A DNA stretch of 64,000 nt from Bactericera cockerelli (Eukaryota > Arthropoda > Insecta > Hemiptera > Triozidae). Every line of letters begins with the position of its first letter. Position 1 is the stretch's first letter. Below, piece after piece: positions 33,480 to 44,699 of this stretch. The notes under the pieces were generated by a model that did no database searches, was not told the origin of the DNA, and saw only the letters and a list, made by a program, of their open reading frames with translations. Position numbers and translations under genes: made by a program. The stretch covers positions 2,456,287 through 2,520,286 of the forward strand of contig CM044966.1 in assembly GCA_024516035.1 (NCBI GenBank). Direction: 5' to 3'.

Positions 33480-34034
33480 GGATTAATGGGTATATGATAT
33501 AAATGTCAACTCTTTTTAACATCACATTACTTATTTAGAGGTAGGAATACGTTAATCTCGACTTGAAAAATTAAAAGCATATCATTTACTTGTAGTTCTG
33601 TGAACTGTAAACCTCACACAGATTCAATTTTTGAATCATAAATGTCATATCAAGCATGAGGACATCGAGACCTTTCATTCAATACCCCACTTGATGGGTT
33701 TTAATTAAAATATATCATTCGGCCCCCTTTTGGGGCCGTTTTTGGATTTTTTACCTCAGCTTTCACGATCACAAAATTCACCACTTCATTCAAATGTTAC
33801 TTTTCAAACACTCTACAAAATTTCAAGGGTTTTGCTCTGGTCAATAAAATTGGAAAATTCTTTTACACAAGAACGGCCCCGAGTTGCCTGAATCGGCCCA
33901 AAAGCAATACGTAAATTTCCAAGACCCCAAGGAACATAACGCATACAAAATTTTATCAATTTTGAAGTTTCTGGTCGGGAGTATTCGCGGAACAGACGAA
34001 CAGATGACAAATCGTCGAGAAACCAAGTTCAGTA
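33480..34034 (+). mobile_element. Dispersed repeat family Z
   Basis: Contains CGAGACCTTTCATTCAATAC and GGGTTTTAATTAAAATAT, matched in reverse at 44120-44330. The right part (GGTCGGGAGTATTCGCGGAA to CCAAGTTCAGTA) ends at a SINE A. Confidence 0.6.
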
Positions 34035-34036
34035 TC

Positions 34037-34236
34037 TGTCCCGGTAGCTCAGTGGTAAAGGCGGCACTCTGTGAATCCAGAGATTCCAGAGGTCGTGGGT
34101 TCGAAACCCAGCCGGGACATGACAAGTTATCCTCCCATTTGGGATTTTTACCACATAATAATATGTCTCGGGCTTACTGCTGGAATAATGGGACTTTAAT
34201 AGTCTTAATCGGGCAGTATAAATAAGGCGATATTAT
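34037..34236 (+). mobile_element. SINE family A, best full-length copy
   Basis: A box TAGCTCAGTGG, B box GGTTCGAAACC, paired ends GTCCCGG/CCGGGAC, body GACAAGTTATCCTCCCATTT and tail CAGTATAAATAAGGCGATAT. Confidence 0.93.
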
Positions 34237-34305
34237 AGTATCAGTATAAACAATCAACTATGAATGTCAACTCTTTGTAACATTACATTACTTATTTAGA
34301 GATAG

Positions 34306-34472
34306 GAAGGTTTGGGTGGAAGAGATTGCCACAGGCAATAACCCCGCCCTTTAGGTAGGACATTATTGTTATTTTCTTTTTTACTTATTTATTTTATCAT
34401 TTGTTTGTTTTTTTCCCCCTTAATTTTACACCGTTTTACATTGTACTTTGTCCTCCTAATAAAGCTTAATAA
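34306..34472 (+). mobile_element. LINE-like 3' tail, family W
   Basis: GGTTTGGGTGGAAGAGATTG, then ATAACCCCGCCCTTTAGGTA, ending AATAAAGCTTAATAAAAAAA. Confidence 0.6.
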
Positions 34473-34848
34473 AAAAAAAGTGGGAAGTTGTACTAGATGT
34501 ACCATTGTACCTACATGAATATCAGAACATACGTAAAACCTAAAACAGAACCTCACTTCGCTCCCTCACTGTGTTCGGTTAATTATTTGTTAACTTAATA
34601 ACATACCGACTGCATAGGCACAATTTGTTTCCTTGGAAAAACCAATGGTAACACTCTGACATAATCTGACTTTTCCCGGGTCTGGTTTTTCCTGTTCTTA
34701 TTCAACCGGTGAGGGTTAAGGGCACCTTTTCCTTCTAACCGGTTTTCTAAACCGGTGAGTTACTCAACGCCCTGGTAAGTGGGTACGGACGCATACTTTA
34801 GAGTAAAAATAATTACAATAGTTGTGTAATAATTACTTCCATTAGTTA

Positions 34849-35145
34849 GCGCACGAATAGCTCAGTGGTCAAGCACTCACTTGGCATGCGGAAGGTCCTG
34901 CGTTCAAACCTCCGCGCCGACAAAAAATTGTATTCAAAATTTGGTTACAGTTGTTTGTAAGGGATACCTTCCGGTGTGCTCGTGTTGACCCAGCACTTAA
35001 ATGGGAAGTATTGTGTCACTTCTCGCCCATCAGAGGGGAGGCATAATACTACGGGATGGGCAGGCTACAACACAGACCACAAGCGTCTACAGTAGCTCCT
35101 GTTTCATGACTACGAAATAAAAAACATTCATCTTTAAAAAATAAA
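34849..35145 (+). mobile_element. SINE family C, full length
   Basis: Head GCGCACGAATAGCTCAGTGG, tRNA-Gly-like TTGGCATGCGGAAGGTCC and body to ACTACGAAATAAAAAACATT. Confidence 0.92.
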
Positions 35146-35244
35146 ATAATAATAATAAAAAGGTTAGCCAGCGTCAATACATAAAATAAGTGTTGGATGG
35201 GCAATAACCCTGCCCTTTATGTTGGATGGGCAATAACCCTGCCC

Positions 35245-35798
35245 TTTATACAATACTTTCCTTATCCCATAATAAAGAAAGTACCTATATTGTGTTCGTC
35301 GAAAATTTGACCTACCCAGTTTTTCACATTTCTCTGGGCGAATCATAGTCTCAGGATACCAAAGAAAGTTGTTTTTGGCCGTTGGTCCGTGCGGCCGCAG
35401 GGCCATAGAAATTGGCCAAAAAGGCCGCTCTTTTTGTATTAACGGAAAGAATTCTGATTACAAATTACAATAGTAAAAACATTTACCTACATGTAAAATA
35501 TAGTTACAATATGCAAGACTTAAAGAACAAATGAATTTTAAAAAAAAGGATTGGTTAAGAATACAAAAAAAAAGTTAGAGAATATCATTTTCTAAGATTA
35601 AAAAAATTATAGGGGTTTACTCATATCATTTTTTTGATATCCTGATCATTTTGGAACCCGGCTCCAATTTACCGGTATTTTCGAGGGTCCCGATTAAACC
35701 AACTTTCTTACTATCTATCGTAGACGGGGATTGTGACATATCAAATTTAATAATTTTGATGTGCTGATTACGAATTTGACATTGATTTTTAGCTACCT
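35245..35798 (-). mobile_element. Dispersed repeat family Y copy
   Basis: Reverse orientation, from ACTTTCCTTATCCCATAATA to GAATTTGACATTGATTTTTA. Confidence 0.75.
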
Positions 35799-36800
35799 GT
35801 TGAGGTTGGTTGGTTTTGGCATATTTTTTTACGGCTGGATGCCCTTCCTAACGCGAACGATTCTATTTGATTTCACGTCCTGGATTAGGACGGGGGTTTT
35901 TCATCCAAGCAATCAGGAGACACCCTGTATAAAAAACATAATAATAATAATAATAAACTCAGTACTATCACTGCTTAGTCGTTAATAAAACTGGAGCTAC
36001 GGTAGACGTTTGTGGTAGTTCCTGTTTTATGGCTAAGAAATAAAAAAGCTGTGAAACATTTACCTATCTTATCTTTAAAAAAAACCCTTGTGGTATGTGT
36101 TGTAACTTGGCCATTCCGTAGCATAATTTGACGGTCGGGTCAGTTCTTAACCATCCCTTCAAATTTATAGAATTCAAATGTTTTTTCAATATGAGAGTTT
36201 CATAGCCTTTTTTATTTCGTAGCCATGAAACAGGAGTTACTGTAGACGCTCGTGGTCTGTGTTGTAGCCTGCCCATCCCGTAGTAGGTATGCCTCCCCTT
36301 TGGAAGTCTGGTCAATTCTTAACCATCCCTTCAGTTTTAACAAAAACAACCTGTATAAAAGCATAATAATAATTTTAGTACTATCGCTGGTTAGTCCATA
36401 ATCATTCCTTCAAATTTATTCAAGCAATCAGGGGATACCCTGTTTAAAAATCATAAGAATAATAATAATGAACTCAGTACTATCGCTGGTTAGTCCTGAA
36501 TCACATCCCTTCAAGATTATGAAAGCCCTCAGTCAACATACCGTGGGACGAGCAAGCTACAACACAGACCACAAGGGTTTACAGTAGCTCCTGTTTTATG
36601 GCTAAGAAATAAAAAAAAGGCTGTGAAACATTTACCTATCTTTTCTTAATATAAAAAAGACCCTTGTGGTACGCGTTGTAACTTGGCCATTGTGACATAA
36701 TCTGACGGTCTGGTTAGTTCTTAATCATCCCTTCAGTTTTAACAAAAAAAAAAACACCCTGTATAAAAGCACAATAATAATAATTATATAGTCAGTACTA
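35799..36800. repeat. Complex repeat block with SINE C and ACACCCTGTATAAAA units
   Basis: About four occurrences of CCTGTATAAAA...ATAATAATAA...CAGTACTATCGCTGGTTAGT (near 35920, 36345, 36437 and 36759) alternate with SINE C tail pieces in both orientations (36195-36305 minus, 36540-36650 plus). Confidence 0.7.
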
Positions 36801-37070
36801 TCGCTGGTCTGGTCACCTTGAACCAGCACTCTACACCATGTGCTGGCTTCTCTGGTTTAGAGAGGTTAGTCCATTGGACGCAGAGAGATGGCAACCAACT
36901 GGTTTTTACGACGTGAACCAGTTTCTGGCTTACCAGCAGCGGTCGTAACCAACTAACCACTCGGTTTTTAATAGCCGCGAATAAAATAGACAGTATAGGT
37001 ACAAGTCGAGTCGGGCTTACATGAGATAGTTGGTCGAGTTCAGAAAACACCTTTTCCTTGCGAAATTTGA

Positions 37071-37203
37071 ATAATAATAATATCGCCTTATTTATACTCC
37101 CCGATTAGGATAAATAAGTCCCATACGTATTATTGTGTGGTAAAAATCCCAAATGGGAGGATAACTTGTCTTGTCCCGGCTGGGTTTCGAACCCGCGACC
37201 TCT
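37071..37203 (-). mobile_element. SINE family A, head-truncated
   Basis: Tail and body to GGTTTCGAACCCGCGACCTC, then truncated. Confidence 0.85.
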
Positions 37204-37239
37204 TTTTTAATTTAAAGTAATAGCTTCAGTCGGTTTTCA

Positions 37240-37800
37240 TAAAGTTTTGAGAGCAAAAGCTTTTCTTTCTTTCGAAGTAAATAATATTCGTTGAATATTA
37301 TTAAAAAGTTGACATTTTCATTATTTTGAAGCAATTGCTTAAAAAATTGTAGAGCAAGCTGCACCTTTTACCTCTCCATGGAGGTGAGTTGTGATGGTTA
37401 TGAATAGTTGCAAATGCAAATGGTTTCATAACCATTTGCAAAAGCAAATGGTTATGAATACGAAAAAGAGCAAAAGCAATTTCTTCTACCTTCTCTTCCA
37501 TATGTAGGCTTTTTTTAGAAGCATTCGCTAGTGAGGAAATGCTCGAAGTAAAAGCAAAAGGTCTGAAATAAAAGGTACCAAGAAAAAAAAGCAATTGCTC
37601 TTTTTCGTATTCAGAACCAAATGCTTTTTCTCAGAAGCAATTGCTTTTGCTCACAAGCTATTACTTTTGTTCACAAGCAATTGCCTTGCTCACAAGCAAT
37701 TACCTACTTTTGTTTTCAAGCAATTGCTTATGCTCACAAACAAATGCTTTTACTCACAACATATTGCTCCATGGAGAAGTAAAAGCTCTTTGAATTGAAG
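37240..37800. repeat. Inverted clusters of AGCAATTGCTTTTGCTCACA repeats
   Basis: Right half (37590-37760) has about seven units of CAAGCAATTGCTTTTGCTCA type. The left half (37250-37570) carries the complementary GAGCAAAAGCAATT forms and CCATGGAG near both edges. The low-complexity frames are artefacts. Confidence 0.7.
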
Positions 37801-38024
37801 AAAGAAAAAAAATAAAAGAAAATTCTGAACGTTTTTCCCCTAACATGTAAAAACTACACTCATCTTAGAAGCCAAATAAAAATGACTTAGGATGGGTCCT
37901 CTGTAAAAAAAAAAAAATATTATGTACTAACCGAGGTTCGAACCCAGGGATCCAGGACTGGTAGCCAGACGCGTGCCATAAAAGAACCTCGAGTTCAAAA
38001 TAAGGAACTCTTGAGTCTTCGGCT

Positions 38025-38372
38025 TGAAGCCAGATCTCCACCCAATCAGACCCTCTCAGTACAATCTAGCCTCAGATGACTGTTTACCTGATGACTTAGA
38101 TGTTAGAATTGGTTTTATTTGCATGTGGTTTACAAGCTGTCCGTCGCTTATCATCAGTTGAGATCCCGAGTTTCTGGAATCTCGACCCCACTCAGGCTGG
38201 GTGAGGTTGATAATATCTCCACCCGTTCAGACCCCCTCAGTACAATCTAGCCTCAGATGACTGTTAGGATTGGTTTTATTTGTGTGTGGTTTTCAAGCTT
38301 TCCATCGCTTATCATCAGTTGAGATCCCGAGTTTCTGGAATCTCGACCCCAATCAGGCTGGGTGGAGATTAC
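38025..38372 (+). repeat. Tandem duplication (~177 bp)
   Basis: TCTCCACCC...CAGTACAATCTAGCCTCAG to GAATCTCGACCCCA(C/A)TCAGGCTGGGTG occurs twice, at about 38036 and 38213. It includes the E/G-type core GGCTGGGTGAGG. Confidence 0.82.
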
Positions 38373-38506
38373 AATATCTGGACCTATAAAAAAAACTTCA
38401 GAGGAATCATATCTCAGCGGTTTGAATTGGTTTTAATTAATATTACATGGTTTACAACAGGTTTTTTTGGTTCGTTGGTCGTCAGCTCGAATACTTCGAC
38501 CCCACT

Positions 38507-38550
38507 CAGGCTGGGTGAGGTTGATATTTATATCAACCTCACCCAGCCTG
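38507..38550. repeat. Palindrome of the SINE core
   Basis: 20-bp arms CAGGCTGGGTGAGGTTGATA and its complement around a TTTA loop. A third inverted copy follows at 38553-38570, directly before the LINE. Confidence 0.9.
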
Positions 38551-38570
38551 ATATATCAACCTCACCCAGC

Positions 38571-39990
38571 ATTTGATTGTGTGGACCATTTGATTGTGTG
38601 GACCATGATATACTACTATCCAAACTACCATTCTATGGAGTGAGTAATGAAACTCTAGCATGGTTCTCATCGTACCTTGAGAACAGGTCACAGACTGTGA
38701 AAATCCCCTCTTATCCAAATGGCATCAGAAAAGACATATTTTCCACCCAATCCTTGATAAATAGAGGTGTTCCCCAGGGATCAGTGCTGGGTCCACTTCT
38801 ATTCATAATTTACATCAATGATATCACCCATTCAGATTCCTCAGCTAGGTTCACTTTATTTGCGGATGATACATCTTTGCTGATCTCCGGAGAAAACTTC
38901 CTTTCTGTCCGTCAAAATTCAGAGAAAACATTGGAAAATGTCCTAAATTGGTTTATAAAAAATAAACTCACCCTAAATTCAAACAAAACATATTATATGT
39001 ATTTTCATCCATCATCCTCATACTCAAACAATACACAACACGAACCCATAAAAACACATGGAATTCAAATTGAATCTACCACTGCCATACGATTTCTGGG
39101 TCTGACACTAGATACTAAGATGACCTGGAAGCCACACTTAGAACAACTGAGTTCAAAACTATCATCAGCAATATTTGCTATTAGATCTGTTTGTAAACAT
39201 GTGGACTCTAGAGCTGCCTTAATCTCTTTCTTTGCTTACTTCCAAAGTGTTATGACGTATGCAATCCTATTCTGGGGCTTCTCCAAAACTGCCAATAGTA
39301 TTTTCATGCTACAAAAAAAAGCAATTCGTGCAGCACTTGGTCTCCAACATCGAACATCATGCAAACCCTACTTCATAAACCACCAAATATTAACCCTTTA
39401 TGCCCAAGTAACTCTTGAATCATGCTCTACAGTACACAAATTAAAAGACCAATTAATCAAACACGAAGACATTCACAAACACAACACCCGAAACAAACAT
39501 AAAATAATTATTTCTAGAAATAAGGTAACAAAAAACTCATTTTTGGATGAAGGTGTAAAACTTTATAATTTATTACCTGAACAAATAAAAGAGATGACCC
39601 TAAAAAACCTACAGGAGACACTAAAATATAAATTAATAGAGGGAGCCCCATATAATATGAATGAGTGTGTCACTTTGTTAAAAACATCTTAAAACATTAA
39701 AATATTATTATTTTTTTTATATATATATTTTTATTTATTTATTTATTTATTTTTTTTTTTATACTAATAAAATTAGAACATTTTACTATCACTAATATTA
39801 TTATTTATTATATACCTATATTTATTTTTTATTTTTTTAATGCACAACATAGTGTACTTTACTTATTACTTACTTATTTCCACTTATTTTTAAGATTTAA
39901 TTTTACTTTTAGTTTTAAGTGACTTTGTATACATGCCATATGGTGTAAAATGTACAATAAAATGAATTTATTATTATTATTATTATTATA
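38571..39990 (+). mobile_element. 5'-truncated CR1/Jockey-like LINE
   Basis: Contains the C-terminal reverse transcriptase frame, a 3' UTR with AATAAA at 39957 and a (TTA)n tail. A direct repeat TATAAAA(n)CTTCAG at 38385-38401 and 39989-40007 may be the target duplication, in which case the rearranged SINE-core sequence at its left was part of the insertion. Confidence 0.85.
38577..39692 (+). CDS. Reverse transcriptase fragment of a non-LTR retrotransposon (partial ORF2)
   Basis: An open frame of 371 residues without its N-terminus. It begins at RT motif A (FDCVDHDILL, residues 5-14), followed by motif B (RGVPQGSVLGPLL, 63-75), the catalytic FADD (95-98) and the FLGLTLD motif (173-179). The C-terminal part has the HNTRNK stretch (302-307) and a PEQIKEM tail common in CR1/Jockey-clade LINEs. 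Endonuclease and RT fingers are missing, so it cannot be autonomous. The first codon given is TTG and is not a real start. A 17-bp direct repeat (ATTTGATTGTGTGGACC, 38571-38604) sits at the truncation point. The frame is otherwise intact, so the insertion is fairly young. It could supply the machinery for SINEs that share its TTA-repeat tail, but this is inference. Confidence 0.88.
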   Translation: MCGPFDCVDHDILLSKLPFYGVSNETLAWFSSYLENRSQTVKIPSYPNGIRKDIFSTQSLINRGVPQGSVLGPLLFIIYINDITHSDSSARFTLFADDTSLLISGENFLSVRQNSEKTLENVLNWFIKNKLTLNSNKTYYMYFHPSSSYSNNTQHEPIKTHGIQIESTTAIRFLGLTLDTKMTWKPHLEQLSSKLSSAIFAIRSVCKHVDSRAALISFFAYFQSVMTYAILFWGFSKTANSIFMLQKKAIRAALGLQHRTSCKPYFINHQILTLYAQVTLESCSTVHKLKDQLIKHEDIHKHNTRNKHKIIISRNKVTKNSFLDEGVKLYNLLPEQIKEMTLKNLQETLKYKLIEGAPYNMNECVTLLKTS

Positions 39991-40044
39991 TAAAAAAAAA
40001 ACTTCAGTACAAAGGAAATTACAGTAATACAAAGAAAAAAAAAA

Positions 40045-40358
40045 GTGCACTGGTAGTCAAGTGGTTACCGCGCTAGTCTGGTAATCCAGGTAGCGTAGGG
40101 ATCCGTTGGTTCGAATCCCACCCAGTGCACGAATTTGTCCTCAAGTAATTGAGTTTGTCACCACGTAATTTTTGAGGGTTTTTGCGTTTTTCTATATTTT
40201 CAACCGTTCTTGAGATACGGCGGGTGGGGCGGAACTTTATGGACACCCTGTATATGACCAAACTATAATAAGACTCGGAGGGTTAGGTGGTAGAAAATGC
40301 TTTAAGGATTATCCTCGCCTGGTGGTTACTTTTGACTTAAGAGTATTATTATTATTAC
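40045..40358 (+). mobile_element. SINE family B interrupted by a foreign fragment
   Basis: Complete head GTGCACTGGTAGTCAAGTGG. At about 40167-40255 a fragment ending GGACACCCTGTA is inserted, then the B body resumes (AATAAGACTCGGAGGGTTAG). Confidence 0.85.
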
Positions 40359-41097
40359 TATCGATTTATTTCTCATATTTATTATTTATACACATAAATA
40401 ATATGTAGGTATAATGGTTATGAATATTTTTATATTAAAAGCACTTATTTATACAAATCAAATCTATTTTTTTTTTTTTTTTTTTGCCCAATTTTCATCG
40501 CTACATGTACCTAAATATACATATACATGTGATTTTCAACCCCCAAGCAGCCTTCATTTCGTTTTTATTTGAACGCATATTATAATTCAATATTATTAAA
40601 TTTATTTACTATTTCTTCTTCTCCCCTCTCCTCCCTCTTTATCAGCATCTTCTTCCCGCTCCCCCCTCCCTTTTCTTCTTCATCTCTCTCCTCTTTTCCT
40701 CAATTTTTTTAATGCCGTCTGGAGCCGTCTGACCGAAATTTGTCGCTCATCAGACCGAACCAACGACCCCCCAAGTAGCCATCCTTGTCTGAATGGGACT
40801 CTTATCTAAAATGTATAATGTTCAAAAAAAAAAAAAAAATTGAAAAAAAAATATTATAAAAAAATTGTTCAAAAAATTTAACTGTACAAAAAAAATTCTT
40901 TAAGAAAATTTATTTTTATTTTTTATTAATAAAATTTAACTTAGATGTGTAACATTGTCTGAGAATTCGACGTTTGGACTCGTTCGGGACGTTTGGTGCA
41001 ACATTAGTCTCGCTGAATTAGTGTCGGAATATGGCGACAATAATAATATTAATATATCACCTTATTTATACTATAATAATAATTCCGTGTCCGTGAG
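40359..41097. other. No recognised gene
   Basis: AT-rich with T and A runs and a CT-rich patch at 40610-40710. Confidence 0.4.
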
Positions 41098-41428
41098 ATA
41101 GGTATTGATACTTAAAACACGGTGTTGAGAGGATAATATGGACGCCCACATCCAATGTCTAGGCTCCTTTCATGTCCATTGATTCTATTTGGTTTTAACG
41201 TCGTGACTTGAGGTAGACAGGGCGGGGGTTTTACCCTCCAATCGCTGGGAATCGTACCAGCTACCCACATTTACCTCACCCAGCCTGGGTAGGGCCGGAA
41301 TTGCCAGCCTCACATGTTCGGAGGGAACAGATTTTCCTGTGCGAAAAGTCTGATCCAACCGGGAATCGAACTCAGGATCTCTGGACTACGGGCAGTAGTC
41401 ACAACCAGTACGCCACGGAGGCTGGCTT
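41098..41428 (-). mobile_element. SINE family E, full length
   Basis: Complement from tail (GAGATAGGTATTGATACTTA) through core (CCCACATTTACCTCACCCAG) to head CGCCACGGAGGCTGGC. Confidence 0.9.
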
Positions 41429-41431
41429 TTA

Positions 41432-41612
41432 TATTGCTCGATTAGGACTATTAAGTACCATTATTCCAACAGTAAGCCCAAGACGTATTATTATGTGGTA
41501 AAAATCCCAAATGGGAGCATAACTTGTCATGTCCCGGCTGGGTTTAGAACCCGCGACCTCTGGAATCTCTGGATTCACCGAGTGCCGCCTTTACCACTGA
41601 GCTACCGGGACA
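41432..41612 (-). mobile_element. SINE family A
   Basis: TATATTGCTCGATTAGGACT to GAGCTACCGGGACAG. Confidence 0.9.
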
Positions 41613-41704
41613 GTGTTAGTATATTGAGTATTTCCTTCTATCCCTCTTTCTTTTTTAATGACAGGTCAATCATAATTATGTATATGTTAAGAACATTTTA
41701 TCAA

Positions 41705-42363
41705 CAAAAAAATCTGGTGTAAACATCACACGACTTTCCTTATCATAATTATAAGGAATTGGAACAGGACCAAAAGCCACTGGTGACTCAAAGGTAACAT
41801 TTAGCTAAAAATCAATATCAAATTCGTAATCAGCACCTCAAAATCATTGGATTTGATATGTCACAACCCCCATCTACGATAAATAATAAAAAAGTTAATC
41901 AAAGCGGGTCCCCCCCAAAATACCGGTAAATTGGGGCCGAGGTCCAAAAAGTTCAAGATATCAAAAAAAAATGATCAGAAGAGACCCCTATTATTTTTTT
42001 AATCTAAGACATAATTGTTCTCTAATATTTTTTTGTATCTTTAACCAATTCAAAGAAGCGGCACTTGCGGCCAATATTTGCGGTCCTGCGGCCGCAGTCT
42101 GCGGCCGATTGCAACCAAAAGTTTCGTGGTTCGTCTGGTGTATAATTATAATTAGCATACCAAATTTCAAGTCTCTAGCTCTTACCGTTCTCGAGATATC
42201 CTGTTTACACACAGACAGACAGACAGACAAACGCACGGACCAATGGCTGAAAACAACTTTTTTGGTATCCTGAGGCTATAATTCCTCCAGAAATGTGAAA
42301 AACTGGGTAGGTCAAATTTTCGACGAATACAATACTTTCCTTATTATAGGATAAGGAAAGTAA
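41705..42363 (+). mobile_element. Dispersed repeat family Y, longest copy
   Basis: Starts near CACACGACTTTCCTTATCAT and ends TTATAGGATAAGGAAAGT. Confidence 0.78.
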
Positions 42364-42482
42364 AAACCGACCTCAGTAGCTTGATCGATAAGGCGGCGGA
42401 CTTGTAACCTGAATCCCACTCAGTGCACGCATTTTTCCTCATTATAATTTGAGTTTGTGACCACATAATAATAAGACCCTTG
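42364..42482 (+). mobile_element. Chimeric SINE: D head, B body
   Basis: D head to GCGGACTTGTAACC (about 42408), then B sequence TGAATCCCACTCAGTGCACG and GAGTTTGTGACCACATAATA. Confidence 0.85.
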
Positions 42483-42511
42483 ATTTATTCATGGGTTATT
42501 CATACTTACAG

Positions 42512-42662
42512 AAACCGACCTCAGTAGCTTGATTGATAAGGCGGCGGACTTGTGACCTCGAGGTCGGTGGTTCAAGTCCCGGTTTCAGCGTAGATTTAGT
42601 TGAGCGAGCTTGAGTAGTTGTGATATCACGAAAGTGATTAACACAAATTAATATGATAATTT
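42512..42662 (+). mobile_element. SINE family D, full length
   Basis: AACCGACCTCAGTAGCTTGA to AATTAATATGATAATTTCAA. Confidence 0.9.
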
Positions 42663-42711
42663 CAACTTCATTTACCAAAAAAAATATATACCTATTACAA
42701 TACGAAAGTTG

Positions 42712-42897
42712 TCCAGCAGAATGCTTACTGTGTAACGGCTAATACTTCTGGTCCAGAGTTCCTGAGTCCGATCCCCAATTGCGCAGAATTTTCAGTTCAG
42801 AATCAAAAATTCAGCTGCCTCCGAAAAAGTCACACATTTACTGCCCTACCCAGGCTGGGTGAGTCTACTGTGGGTGTCTGGTACGATTCGCCGCCCG
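42712..42897 (+). mobile_element. SINE family E, diverged
   Basis: CCAGCAGAATGCTTACTGTG head remnant and core CTACCCAGGCTGGGTGAGTC. Confidence 0.75.
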
Positions 42898-42904
42898 GTA
42901 TCAT

Positions 42905-43075
42905 CATCAATTCATCATCATAGGGTGGCGTCATCGTGAACGATGGTAGCCAGACAGCGGAGAAATGACTCAGCACTTCTACCACTGTCTTTGCAAGGAG
43001 GCTAATAATTGACAAGGGCCCCCAGAACCAAGCCAATGCTGGTCTACTTCCTGTGTATATTCTCCCAGCCCAGTA
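42905..43075 (-). mobile_element. Element M
   Basis: GATGGTAGCCAGACAGCGGA complement and part of one 38-bp unit. Confidence 0.82.
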
Positions 43076-43089
43076 TAACATTAAAAATT

Positions 43090-43299
43090 ATAATACCACT
43101 CTCTAGTGGAAGGTAACCACCAGGCGAGGTGAATGCTCAAAGCATTTTTTACCACCTAACCCTCAGAGTTATTATTATGTGGTCATATAAAATATACAAT
43201 TATACATACTCAAATTAACGGGGAAAAATTCATGCGTTGTATGGGATCTGAACCGGATACCTGGATTACCAGACCTTAACCACTTGACTACCAATACAT
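43090..43299 (-). mobile_element. SINE family B
   Basis: CACTCTCTAGTGGAAGGTAA tail complement to CACTTGACTACCAATACA head complement. Confidence 0.85.
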
Positions 43300-43769
43300 A
43301 TTTACATAGATATAAATACGATAGTAATTAAGAAACAAGTATATTTTAGTGCAAATTTTATATTTATATTTTTAAGTTAATTTCAAGCTACCACCAAACC
43401 TATGTAAACTATTCAAAAATTTGAATTGTTAAATACAAAAATACATGTAGTACTTTAAAACCAAAAAAAGGTATAAAAAACCTAAACTTCTTTCATTATT
43501 TTACGAATTCCGTCTGTTTTAAATTCATACTCAACACCGGTTATTCAATTCAATTCAATTTGGCAGGTCATTACTTATAAATTAACTACCTTGGAATTGA
43601 ATATGAAATTTATTAGAGTTCGCGGATGTCATACGATTTCCGCTCCCTCTCGCTTCTTGTTCTATAATTATTCAAGATTTTTTTTTTTAATTACATACAT
43701 ATATCTATACAATTCTACATATACCTACCCAAAAAAAATCGGTCTGTGATGGGTATAATAATAAAAAAA
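43300..43769. other. No recognised feature
   Basis: AT-rich unique-looking sequence. Confidence 0.4.
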
Positions 43770-43905
43770 AGAAGGTATTTGTGCCCCGGAACCGCTTTCG
43801 CATTACTTCAGGGCACTTTACCTTTACTTCCATGCCATTGCGGAAACAGAGAAACTCGGTTAGAATTTTCCGCTCCGGCCGGGATTCGAACCTCAGACGT
43901 GGGTA
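43770..43905 (-). mobile_element. SINE family H, truncated
   Basis: Shares GTGCCCCGGAACCGCTTTCG and TCCGGCCGGGATTCGAACC with 3288-3410. It joins a SINE G tail fragment (GTCCTGATATGACCATGCAG) at about 43913. Confidence 0.8.
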
Positions 43906-44119
43906 ACACCTCCGTCCTGATATGACCATGCAGTTGAAAGCGACGTTATAATAATAATATTTTTTTATTGACAAGAAAAATTTTCGCCACGGGCGTGATT
44001 ATTGCCTGGGGAAATCTCTGCCATCAAATCCTTTTAAAACCAAATTGAAAAAAGATCCTAATCGGGTAGTTTAATTAAGGTAATATTATTATTATTATAA
44101 TTATTGTTTTCGGATCATG

Positions 44120-44330
44120 AAAGATGAGGAGGCCAAACTGAGGTAAAAAATCGAAAAAGGGCCAAAAAATGGGCCGGTTGTTATTTTTTAATTAAAACCT
44201 ATCGAGTGGGGTATTGAATGAAAGGTCTCGATATCCTCATGCTTGATTATACATTTTTAATGCGATAGTTGAATCTACATGAGGTTTACAGTCCACAGAA
44301 TCACTAGATATTTTTTTCATGTTACCTTTT
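44120..44330 (-). mobile_element. Dispersed repeat family Z
   Basis: Complement of 33540-33770, including GTATTGAATGAAAGGTCTCG. Confidence 0.65.
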
Positions 44331-44699
44331 CACCTTTTTTTTAAAATAAACATGGTTTTTTTATTTATTATTATGTAAAATATTTATCCCATAAAATATA
44401 TAAGACCTGTTTGACTGCTGGAGTAAAGGGACTTTTCAGTCTTACCTCGGCAGTATAAACAAGGTATATTCTATTCTAGTTATATATTATTATTATTATT
44501 ATTAATGTGACCATTGACTTTGGTGGGGTGGATGGTAGCAGCCCGTCAGACCGGTTGCCTAGGTAACGACTCGATTGTTTACATAACAACCTGCCTATCC
44601 AGTGCTGATTCCGCACTACAAGAGGACCTTGGCAGTGAACTCTCGGGCTAAACCAATACCGGGTTCAAGCTCATGAGGAAAATAATAATAATAATAATG

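Noticed and set aside
34037..34110. Functional tRNA gene
   Set aside because: A and B boxes are good, but the sequence continues into a body shared by many copies, so it is a SINE head. The same holds for every tRNA-like match in the window.
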